The position numbers were made by a program, and so were the translations under genes. The notes beneath the pieces were generated by a model. That model saw only the letters and a program-made list of their open reading frames with translations, was not told the DNA's origin and ran no database searches. 64,000 nt of DNA from Centroberyx gerrardi. Its lineage: Eukaryota > Chordata > Actinopteri > Beryciformes > Berycidae. Position 1 is the stretch's first letter, and each line of letters starts with the position of its first letter. The stretch covers positions 5,931,121-5,995,120 of the forward strand of contig NC_136012.1 in assembly GCF_048128805.1 (NCBI RefSeq), given 5' to 3'. Shown piece after piece: positions 1 through 11,000 of this stretch.

Positions 1-552
1 AACCACAACCAGCACTTCCACCATGTATCTGTTCAGAGCTACTACCTGTAGCACTGCTGCCCTAAGTAAATGAATGAATGAATAACTAAATGAATAAATA
101 AATGAATAACCAAATAAATAAATAAATAAATACCCAGTGGACACAGGACATTAGGTAGCAAACTGGGGGCTTTTAAATTGCGAGGTTCACCCTTGCACTA
201 GATAGTAAGCAGGATGCCTTTCAACAGTTTCTGTGCTACCAGACAAAACCCTGTCAAAATGAAACCGCCATTTTTTCTACCACAGAAGACACTCAGCTTG
301 ATCTTAAGGTCCAACGTGGGGGAAATGTTAGCTAGCACTTCTGCTTTGGTTTGTCAGTGTGAGCATTATTTAACAGAAAACAATCCACCCTAAACCACTG
401 TAACACTGTTAAAAAAAAAAAAACAGATGTTCCTTAATTTTCTTTGGTGTCAGACCCTCAGAATCAAAAAGCAAAGGGCCGAAAAGTATCCGAGGGGGGG
501 ATTTTTCCTTTAAGACAGTGGTAGAGTGAATACTAATTTTTATTTCTCTTAC

Positions 553-1968
553 GGCTGAACAGTAGTTGCTCCATCTGCGCCACAGTCTGGTCATTAGCCA
601 CTTTGATCTTATAGCCCAGACCAGAGAAAACCTTCATAGCAGTACCAGCATCAACATCCGTCCCGCTACGAGAGTTCATCCCTGGAGAGACACACAAACA
701 CACAGACGGAACACGGTACCCTTTAAATATCAGCATCTAGAGTATAGTCCAGAAAGTGTCTTCATAGCAGCAGCAGTGCAAGCGTTTGGCTACAAAACAC
801 TTGGATTATGCCGCACGAGCTGTTTGGAGTAATTTATGGTCATTGTTTTTTTTATTTTTGATAAATGTGTTTGTGTGTATGTGACACATCTATGTGTGCA
901 TATCAGGGTTCATGATGAGGCCGTGATGTAAAATTCCATGACTTTTCATAACTAGGTTGGAGTGTTTCCATGACCTACAATCCTCTTCCTTCCTGGTTTG
1001 TTGTTCCTCTAAAGGGGTGAGGGGTTTGGTGAGATCACAGAATTTGAATGGATAGAACGGTCTTTCAACTGTTTTCTATGGTATTTTGGCTGGTACACCA
1101 AAAAATTACTTACCAACAGTAATATAGCGCGATTACACCCAATCGGTTCAAAATCCTTGAGTAGCCTCGCCGCTGACAGCAAAGCGACGGAGATTGCGCA
1201 ATGCCTTGCTGCGACTTGCCATAAGTCGGTTTATACGGAAGCTAGGCCAACGGTACCAAGGAGGTTTTATATTACGGAATGCTACACATAAAAATGGCCG
1301 CCGCGCCGACCATCCAGGAGCATTGATTAGAATGCGAAAGACCGTTCTATCCATTCGAATTGTGTGGGTGAGACTGAAAACCACCATCTAATGCAGTGAA
1401 TGTGTGAAAGTGAAAGTTGTAAAATGCATTCTGGCATATTCCTGTAAAGTGACCCATTTGTAAAATTCCCTGATATTCCCTGACTTTCCCAGTCTGGAAT
1501 ACACCTAAAAATTCAATGATATTAAAGAAATTCCAGGCGTATAGATGTGTGTGTATTGATTAGATTCAATTAAATGGGTCACTGCAGCAGCAAAGAATAG
1601 GATACAGATAAGAACAGAACAAATCCGGAGTGTAGAAGCTAATACAAGTAATTACAACAAAAAAAAATTCAGCTCCTATTGGCTTGAAAGAATTCTCACT
1701 ATATTGACAGATCTACAGATGTTTACACTTTATAGATCTACAAATGTCTTTCTATCAGTGTAATAACACAATATGCAGGGTGTGTGAATGCTTTCCACTT
1801 TATACCTGTGCTCCTGTGGAAGTTCTTGTTGTTGATGATCAGACAGTGTCCTAGGTTGGGGTAGTCCATCCTGTAGCGGTAGGGGTCATGGGGCGCCGCT
1901 TTACCCTCGGGCCGAGAGTCCATTTCCTCAGCAATCCTGCTACTCTCCCGGGACGCTGCAGACTGCCT

Positions 1969-2009
<41 letters not shown>

Positions 2010-3629
2010 CTTAAACACACATTGGACCAAGTATTTTGAACCTGAGAATCTTGTTTAACCTACTACTTCTGCTCCATTACACTCGCATACCTGCTCCCTC
2101 TCACACCTACTTTTAAATAGATAGTTTAAGACAGTAAGTGAATTTGAGGGGCTTGTTAAACCAACTTCTGCTCCATCTCACTGCACACACATATACACAC
2201 AAATCTATGTCTTAAAGATGCTTTGAATGCCTCACTGAATTTGAGCGTGTGAATAAGGGATCATAGAAAGTTGAGCTCCTGTTGGATGAGTCCAGCTAGT
2301 TGTGCAGGTTGAGGCAGCACAGAGCCTTATGCCTCTTTCACACAGTTTTGAAATCTCCCCTATCCTTGAAGGAATACACCAACTTTTTGGCCAAAAGTCT
2401 CAGTGACTATTCACGATTGTATCACAAGAAGATATATGATAGTTCCACATCTGTGTGTTCAGTATTTAGTACTTTTGTGATTATGCTAAATTTGCTTGCT
2501 TTTAAAATAAATGTCACGGAAAATGTAAGGAGTGTGTGATCGTTTTTTTTCAATTACCCTGTACCATCCACTAAACATACAATATGCTAACGGACTACCA
2601 TGCACTGTGGAAAACTACATAAATACTGGACACACAAAGGCCAAACTGCTACCAGATTTCATTGGTGCACAACAGACCAAAAAGCTTATCTTCCAAATAT
2701 TTTGTAAATTTAATTAAAGGTAATAACACAGGAAATTTCTTATGACAATGTTAATGGACAACACTGCCTTCAGCAGGAATCCTTAGAAGTTTGAAAAGAG
2801 AAAAAAAAAGTAAAGACGCTGGTTGCGCTCAGATGAAGGTCAATTGTAACGCAGGTGCAAGAATCAAAATATTGTAAACTAGAAAAATGGGAAAATAATT
2901 CTGCACACTGCAAATAAAAGGCTAGGAAAAAAAATGTCTTAGTTTAAAGGAACTAATTTGTTGCATAAGTGCCCAACTTAAAAGTGAAACTGAAAAAGTT
3001 TCAGCTACATGCTTTCATCACTGCCCTCTGATGAAACGCTGATAATAGCATGTAGCTGAAGCATTTGCTCCGTAGTCCCTTTGTTTCACTTTAAGTTGGG
3101 CACTTATGCAATAAATTCGTTTTTCTCAACTAAAGAAACTTTTTTTCCCGAGCCTTTTATTTGCAGTGTGCAGAATTAGCATCCTTAAAAGTTTGGTCAT
3201 CTGATCATGGTGTTATGGAGGACACTGTTACATATTTGTATCCATCACTTCTTAGTTCTAAAGAAGGGACAGCAATTGCCACCTGGGAGCCTATACAGTA
3301 AGGTCAGCGACCCAGTATTGCTGCTAGCCCATAGTTGCTTAAAGTTACTGTGATAAGATAATATTTCCTTATGTAGACTTACACTGTTTAAGTCTATTTC
3401 CATCAAACATGTCAGTGTACAGCTGCTACCTCTCTGAGCCTATTTTAAATGGAGAGACATCTGTGTACAGATATTAGATACAATAGCTTGTATTATTGTG
3501 ATAGCAGATACAAGTCTAGGTAATCAGACAGTTGTCAGTGTATAGTAATTACCTTTTTGAAAAAAACTTCAAGGCGTCCACAGTGTCCCCCTGGCTCCCA
3601 ACATCACCGTCATCACCACCCGCTGACAT
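553..3629 (-). CDS. casp3: caspase-3, N-terminal part (3' exons off the left edge)
   Basis: Executioner cysteine protease of apoptosis. Three coding exons are visible: 3553-3629 (start ATG at 3629-3627), 1806-1966 and 553-681; phases agree (77, 161 and 129 bp) and all junctions are GT-AG. The 122 codons give a short acidic prodomain ([20 protein letters not shown]), a linker with Asp residues, then the start of the p20 subunit: [20 protein letters not shown] and [12 protein letters not shown], the caspase-3 type block whose Arg helps form the S1 pocket. The catalytic His and Cys exons lie left of position 1. Residue pattern favours caspase-3 over caspase-7 (MDYPNLG, STGMNSRSG). Neighbouring cenpu and acsl1 match the human 4q35 order. 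The ATG exon probably follows a non-coding first exon near 5321. Paralogue a or b cannot be decided. Confidence 0.93.
905..1505. mobile_element. dispersed hAT-like repeat copy, interrupted by a MITE
   Basis: This intronic stretch of casp3 starts near CAGGGTTCATGATGAGG and contains phrases such as AAATTCCATGACTTTTC, TTCCTGGTTTGTT and AAATTCCCTGATATTCCC. The same phrases in the same order recur at 32760-33075 and in part near 23222-23300, so it is a dispersed family. The ends resemble the fish repeat class that begins CAGGGTTCC and ends GGAACCCTG; class assignment is inference. It is split by the element at 1046-1364. Confidence 0.6.
1046..1364. mobile_element. CpG-rich MITE with perfect inverted ends
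   Basis: The ends read GAATGGATAGAACGGTCTTT on the left and the reverse complement of the same phrase on the right, an inverted repeat of about 20 bases. The interior has many CG dinucleotides, unlike its flanks, and no long ORF. It lies inside the older repeat at 905-1505. Family not recognised. Confidence 0.65.
1968..2004. repeat. (CA)n microsatellite at a casp3 acceptor
   Basis: A CA run on the plus strand, read as (TG)n in the transcript, directly precedes the 3' splice site of the second casp3 coding exon (exon starts at 1966). It stands in for a normal polypyrimidine tract. Confidence 0.9.
2894..3178. mobile_element. foldback (palindromic) element in casp3 intron
   Basis: Two arms of about 110-120 bases are imperfect inverted copies: TTCTGCACACTGCAAATAAA and AGTGCCCAACTT on the left, with their complements AAGTTGGGCACT and TTTATTTGCAGTGTGCAGAA on the right. 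A central hairpin (TTTCAGCTACATGC against GCATGTAGCTGAA) continues the fold. This resembles foldback MITEs of fish. No coding potential. Confidence 0.8.
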
Positions 3630-4603
3630 GATCCTGAAGACTTGAATGCAGAACAGGCAGCGATGTAGTGGGAAATAAAAAGATGGATAAACCATCGCCT
3701 CCAGTCAGTGATCATCATAAGGCAAATAACTACCAACAGAAACAGAAGTCAAATCGATTTTCACAAACACATTAATTTTCTACTTAAAAGACTCTATCAT
3801 ATGGCCTGCATTTATACTACTTACTATGATGTGTACTATGAATTTGGGTCATAAAAATTGATGTAGGCCTAAAAAGGTGGTAAACTCTATTCTTCAGATA
3901 AAAAGGTGTGTAAACTAGTTGGATTCATCATGTCAGAGGAAATATTTGGAGGTAAATTGGTGATTAAATAAAATGCTATAGGCATAAATGTAAAACGTGT
4001 TAAACGTTATGAGTCATCATAAGACCTTTGTTTACAAATTTGTTTGTTTAGCATTTTTTAAATAATGACTGATAATTTTTTAAGATACCAAAATGATAAT
4101 ATGGTGTTTAACAACTCTGAAACTGTATTTAAGACCTGTGAAGGCTATAGCCTATTTATCTGTAAGACCTTTCAAGGTCTTGAATCTATGACTTAATTTA
4201 AAGACAAAAGACATTTTAAGGACTTGTTGACACCCTGAAGGCAATAATTATCCTAGACCCTTGATAACCGTAAATAAATGCAGACAGATGGGTGAATGGC
4301 CTAATTCTGAAATTCACATTCCTAACTTCAAAATCATCTCTAACTAGAATTGGGTTCAAATTTCATCTGTGGAGTGAATTTATGACAAAGTAGACGATGC
4401 AGAGCAATAGGCCTATGTCATAATCTTTCCAGAAAGGCTTACAGTGCGTGTGAACTTCAAACTGAAAAGAAAAGTTAAGAAATACATAAACCGCAATGTT
4501 TAAACTGACCAGAAGAGCACAGCCTCCTCCACTAAGTCGACTTATATGGCCTAGTTTATCAGGCTACTGTATGGGTTTATCATCAAGGGATAATTATATT
4601 GAC

Positions 4604-5017
4604 GAAACTCCATGCAAAATCGTGCCATTTAGTTAACGTGGCAGTTATCTGAAAAAGCACGTGTCTCATAAAATATGATTCAAGACCTCTTCTGTATTGG
4701 CAGGAGCCACCCTGAGCTTCGGTGTACATATAATCCACCTAACAGTAAATAACGTTGATAAAATTTCAACTTTTAGAATTTGCTCCCTACCGCAAACCAC
4801 GGTATTCTTGTGGAAAGGGATGTTGAGAATAATGGGTAAAATGTTGAGGTATTAAATTGGTGATTAATGGATATGTATGCCGAATTGAAGAGAGGCTTCT
4901 ATCGATTCAAAAGGTCGCACTTATGCGCCATTTCATGCTGCATGTACTTTAGCCAGTAGCTAAATGTGGCAACAGTAAACTGCCATATTATTAAATGGAG
5001 TTTGGTGTACTATTCTC
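4604..5017. mobile_element. foldback MITE family F, copy 1 (casp3 intron 1)
   Basis: The left arm starts AAACTCCATGCAAAATC and carries CTCATAAAATATGA and TTTTAGAATTTGC. The right arm is an inverted, diverged copy (ATGCCGAATTGAAGAG, ending TTAAATGGAGTTTGG). The same landmarks occur at 15249-16080, 34988-35402 and 52380-52583. The copy ends about 300 bases downstream, in transcription sense, of the putative first casp3 splice donor. Confidence 0.7.
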
Positions 5018-5320
5018 TTCATACAACAGCACATATCAGGACTAGTACACATTAAATACATGTTTTAAAAAGTCTATGTACATTAGCTAAGGTGTTTTTG
5101 TAGTAGTTCGGGTATCTACATTAACTTCTTAAACAACGACAATTCCAAAGTTATCTTCAACTCGACTTGCTTCAGGAAACATATGTCAAGCATACTAATT
5201 AGTTCACCGGTTTTACGAGTCCTGACATTACAAGCAACAACACGCACTGCTGCTGCTCAGTAATACACGTTATCAGACAATAAACTGTCAATGGCATGCA
5301 AAAACAATAAAGCCGTTTAC

Positions 5321-5510
5321 CTCAATATTCCTACCGTTTGGCCTGAGACAGTCGCAGAAAGTGGATATTAGGTGCTCTCCACCTACGAGGAAATGTCCAA
5401 CTGTTCAAAGTGCAGGCATGAAACTTCTAGCCAATCAGGAACGGTACTCCTTATATGGGCGGGAAGAACTACATCACCTTGACCACAGGGAGCAGGTGAT
5501 TGGTTCAGAA
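5321..5510 (-). promoter_or_regulatory. putative casp3 first (non-coding) exon and promoter
   Basis: On the minus strand a good donor (GAG|GTAAAC) follows position 5321. Just upstream are two CCAAT boxes (5431-5435 on plus, 5499-5503 read on minus) and a GGGCGGGAA motif at 5457-5465 whose complement TTCCCGCCC matches E2F/Sp1-type sites. Caspase genes are known E2F targets, which fits. The transcription start is not defined. ORFs on the plus strand here look like chance. Confidence 0.45.
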
Positions 5511-5807
5511 GCCTGTCCGACATCGTCGCTGTGTCAGCGGAGGTATTATAAATTTCGACAACCGCAAACCGATTACGTCAGTGCCAGTCAAATTAGCAGA
5601 CACACGGAGAGACTTATGTCAAGGCCACTGTCCAAACCATACATTTAGTGTCTTCAGTAAAGTCATCTTAAAACTCAGATTCAAAGTAGCTCCAAAATAA
5701 AACATCTTATCACTTCCTGAAACTACTCAAAATTGATTCTGATGAGAGAATACATCCTTCCTCTTTACATTAACAAAACAGAAAACACACATTATGAAAA
5801 CATTATT

Positions 5808-5813
5808 TTTATT
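5808..5813 (-). terminator. candidate cenpu polyadenylation signal
   Basis: TTTATT on the plus strand gives AATAAA on the minus strand, 373 bases after the cenpu stop codon. It lies just upstream of the putative casp3 promoter, so the intergenic space is only a few hundred bases. Confidence 0.45.
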
Positions 5814-6185
5814 AGATGCATTTAAAATCTTTGATCTAGGTATACTGATGTAGCAATGATCCACATATTCTGTCATGTCTATGGTGTGAGTGGGCAAATT
5901 ACTCCCAAAGTGGGTGGAGTTTCATAGTGGTTGTTTTCCAAAAATGTTTAGCCCCTGCATGCCTTCCAATAGTTCCTTCTTCTTGCATCAGGGCCTCAGA
6001 ATGACTTCCAGTAGCCTTAGTTCCACCCATAAAGGTTAATGTGTGTGTAAGGATAATTAATGGCAGATAACAGATGGAAAAGCCAGTTTAATGTTTTTTT
6101 TTTAATAAACTTAGGACATTCTGCATGAAGCACAGCCTTTCCTTGTTCCAGTGCAGCTCATCCCTCCTATGTATTTGTGTGTGTA

Positions 6186-6466
6186 TCATTTCCCAGTCTC
6201 ATCCAGTCTTTTTGCCAGCCGTTTATTGATTCCTCTCAGCTGATGCTCTGCTCCCAGAATATACTTGGTCTCCAGTAGCAGAGCCGGCAAGCTGGATGCC
6301 CCGTACTGGAGGGGAGGGGAAGGAAAGGAAAGGAGGAAAGGAAGGAAGGAAGGGGAAGGAGAGGGGAGGAGGAGGAAGAAGAGATAGAGACTATGATAGT
6401 TTTACTCTTTTCTTAGAGCAGACAGCTGGTGGTTCTGTACATGTTTTCCCACAGCAAAATGAGGAA

Positions 6467-6524
<58 letters not shown>

Positions 6525-7073
6525 CTCCTCTTTCTCCTTGGGGTGTGTGTGTCGGTGTTCCAGGTATCCTCTGTTGAGCTCCCTGATGCCGCGGAGGAAG
6601 GCTTGGCCTCGCCTCAGGTCGGCCAATCGCAGCTCGAGCCTGGCTTCCTCTTTTTGCAGTGACCGCACCTGCTGTTCAGCTCTATTGCCAAACAACAATC
6701 AACACACAAACACACACACATTGTATGGGCCATTGTGCATAGAGGAAGCAGGTTAATCATGATGTTAGACTGATGCAAAATCAGCCTGGTTCATAATCAG
6801 AAATCATAGCTCTGATAAGTTTCTGGTATTTTATTGATTCAAACAAAATAATAATTAATTTCTTGTAATTAAACATCTTTGGATAATATAGCAGGCATTC
6901 CTAGGGATGTTTTAAGGAAGAATTTATTTTAAAAAGGATCATATTTACTCCATACACACTTGGAAACACATGGAAACGAGTGCCTGTACATCTCAACAGC
7001 TTCTCACCTGATCAGCTCATACTTGGCATCCAACAGTCTCTGTCTCTTCCTACGGATCAAAGAGCCCACCTGA

Positions 7074-7109
<36 letters not shown>

Positions 7110-7971
7110 AGTGATAGATGTCCCAAAGGACACAATAAGGACAAGTTGCCATAGAGACCATGGTATTCGTGACAACTTGTTGCCATAGTTACCTTGGCGT
7201 AGGGCTGAAACGATTCCTCGAGAAACTCGAGTAACTCGATTACTAAAAATCATCGATGCAAATTCTTTGCATCGAAGCTTCGTTTAATCCATATACGGTA
7301 ACTATATACACGCTCAGTGTTTCACACGGATGATTATTACTGTTGCACAACGCGCTGGAGAAAGAGAGAGAAAATAGCGAGGGGCGAAGAGAAGAGACAG
7401 GCCAGAGAAAACGACAGAAAGTGTCCAAAGTTTCGGATCCAGTGTTGCCAACTTGGCGACTTTTCAGACCCCCCGGCGACTTTATTTCTCAAAAGCGACT
7501 AGCGACAAATCTGCCGACTTTTTCTGACCACGGGAAGCAATGTTAATGTGTTGAATCCCAAAGCATTTGGCAGTAAATTGGTTCGGCTGATGCCGGTTTT
7601 CTCTACTTGCTTGTCTAATCCAGAGAGGTCTGACGATCACAGCGCTTCCCACACAGCGTAGCTCCTTCCCTCCGCTGAGAGCAGGGACTGTAGGATAGGG
7701 TCCACTTGTAATTGCTACCGGCGTACGCCGAAACTGGCCGGGTGGGCGGAGTCAGCACTTAATATTAAAACGGGATGAGATGAAGGCTAGTAAAGAATGC
7801 ACGTTAATTATGGCTATATGTAATGGCTAGTTAAGAACGTAAATCAATATGGTGGCTAGTTATGATGTCCCTAAGTTAGCTAAGTTTTGCTCAAGAAAAT
7901 AACCACAGAAAATAAAATGCTGCAGTCAATTTGTGAAAGCCTGAGCTTCATTCATGTTATTATTATGATAG

Positions 7972-8061
<90 letters not shown>

Positions 8062-11000
8062 CTACTCCCCTCACAGTGATGCACCCCAGAAAGCAAAATA
8101 TCAGGTGGTGTAAGTAGCAATTGGAGCCTAAAATGCACCAGTCCAATACAGCAGGTATATTCAGTTTAGTTTGATTGCAGTGAGTAGGGTCAGCAGGTGT
8201 AGGGCAACCCTTCAACATAGCAAATAAATGTACATTAGCCAGTCTTATGAACTTGTATGATATTTAGGCCTAGTAATAAATATCAATAATAATTATTATT
8301 TCACCTCGTTTTCAGTAAATCACAGTGTCGTATGGACAGCTTCGTGCGGACAGCTTTTCTCTTTTGTATATTTACTATTGCTCTTTAATAAAGCAAAAGT
8401 ATTTCTTATCCGATTACTCGATTAATCGATGGAATAATCGGTAGAATACTCGATTACTAAAATAATCGATAGCTGCAGCCCTACCTTGGCGTTGTTTTTT
8501 CTTAAGACCCTGAGGTCCTTGGAAGCTGTGATCTGGAAAAACAAAAACACCATTAGGACCATAGGATTAGAATATATACATTTAAATAGAAATAGGATAT
8601 TGATCTACTATCTCCTAAATAATATTAAACATTTTAACATGGCTGGTGTTCTCTCCCTCTGAATATACCAGCGCAGAAACTTTTTTTCTTGTGAACAAAT
8701 ATAACAGACTAAAACTCAACGTGTCAACCTATATGTTTACTGTTATTCAAAGCAAATTATTCAACAGCATGTTTAATTTAAATCCATTTGCACCAAAGAA
8801 ACCAGACAACATGACTGGAAAAGTCTGACCTTTTCGGTTAGTTGCTCCTCCACAGAGGAGGAGAGAGAATGAATGGCCTGTCTGACTGTTGTGGACTCCA
8901 CCGACTCCCTTCACACACACACACACACACACACACAAAGAACGCAACACAATTTCTAACTTAAAAAAAAAAAAAAAGTTATAAAAAAAAATGTTAAGTC
9001 GTTTTCAGTATTGTGGTATCATGCTATGAAAGGGTATTGTGATACTTGGTTCAGTATGGCACTGTAAGCTAACACAACCCTAATGGTGAGTAGTACTGTA
9101 TTTAATAGTCACAGTAGTACTGGTAGTTAAATTACAGATGACAGAAATCTGGGAAATCTTGTTGAGTAGCTTGTAGTCTGTGTTGGTCAAGGAAATCCAA
9201 GAAAGCTTGGACTTAGGTGAGTGAGTTAGTTAGTTAGTTAGGTAATTACCTGTACTGGTCACAGAAGTCAAGGAAGGCGTCCAGCACCACCTCTAACTCT
9301 GTTCCTCCCCGACGGCCATGTCTCTTCTCCCTCTGCTGACCCCTACTGGCCTCTTCTCCCTCTGCAGATCCACTAGCTTGGGAAGAAAACGTGGGGTTTC
9401 ATTGTCTGTATCAAGCTAAATTTAAGACATTTTAAGACCAGTTAAAATGAAATATACAACCAATTTCAATAATTCACAGTTAAAATAAACATGAAAATGA
9501 CTATATATTGTAGGTCTGAGTGACTGGGCTGATTTCTCACCAGAAAAACACCATGTTTTTACTTCTAAAACTCTAAGACTCAAAATGCTTTATTGAACTG
9601 CATTCAAAACCATAAGGCCTTGGCTTTGGATAATATAATTTAAGACACTTGAGTCCTACCGAGTTAATGGCAGCTAAACATTTTTGTTTTGTATGTATTT
9701 TAGGCTCTAGGATGAGTTGGCAAAGTCACAAAAACTTGGACTTTATCTTATCTTCAAACAGGGATGGAAAAAAAATTTTGTGATAATAGATTTTGGAAGC
9801 TACAGTGATTTATGACTTTGCAGCTTGGCCAGAAGAGCCCGTCCTCTCCTGTTCTTTCCTCTTACCTGATGACTTCCTGCTTGTTGACCTATCAGAAGAC
9901 GACTTCCTGATTCCATCCAGATTGTACGTTCTGGCCCTCTTCCGACTGGGGTCCTGATTGAGCGAGTGAAAGGAAGACATGAACATAAAGTCAATAAAAT
10001 GCTGAAAACAAAATCTAGGCCGCAGGCTGCTGAGGTCGGTCCCTACCCAGCTCGTGTCCTCGTCCGTCACCTCGTCGGAGGACGGGATTGGCTGACGGCT
10101 CTGCTGGGCGGGATCAGGGTCAGACGCCTCCTAGGAGGAAAAAAAGAAATAAATAAAATCAACATCTTCCCAGCCTATGTGCAGCCTCCATTTTGCTAGC
10201 TTCTGTTCACTGATGAATTTCCTTTTATTGGGGCGTCCTAGTGGCTCAGGGGGTTAGGGTGCATACCATGTAAATGCATTACATTATATTACAATGTTAT
10301 TATTATTATTATTATTACTACTATTTTGGTAGCATTAGAATGCATCAATAATGTCATATACACTATGCTCATATCAGTGATATGAGAAACACATTATCAC
10401 TCGACTTTCATACCTGTGACTGGGGGCCACTGGACTCTCCAGATTTCTTCTTTCTCTTCTTCTCCTTCTTCAGCCCCTCATTCTTCGCAGGTCTGGCCAG
10501 GACAGACAGACAAATAAATAAACAGACTGATAGACAGGTAGACAGACAGTTCAATAGATAGATAGGGATACAGGACAGTCAAAAGAACAGACAGAATAAG
10601 AGGAGTGGGGCCTCAGAACTAGCACGGAAAGCACATGGATTCCCATTGATATTACAATTCCTGCATGTGAATGTGTGTTTGATAATGTTCCCATGCAATT
10701 GAGGACGGGTACAGTGCTTGAGACTGAGAAAGCTAAAATGTTATCATGGCAAAGGCATCAGTTAGTTCTTCATCCCAGTGGTGGTGGTGTTGAACTGAAA
10801 CAAGGCTCATTTCCATGAAAACATTCACCATTCTATTCTATTCTATTCACCATTCAAACTTTTGATATGTTGGAAAAATTAAAAATAAAATGTCAACTAA
10901 GTGCATTTCCATTAGCTGGGCTGAAGCAAATAAATTAGCCTTGAATATATCAAGAACAATGGAAAAAGTCTTTCAAGAATTGATTAGTAGTAGTAGTCTT

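Noticed and set aside
5361-5700. Plus-strand ORFs of 95 and 66 codons upstream of casp3
   Set aside because: Promoter-like CG-richer sequence with CCAAT boxes; no recognisable domain, and no splice or poly(A) context for a gene.
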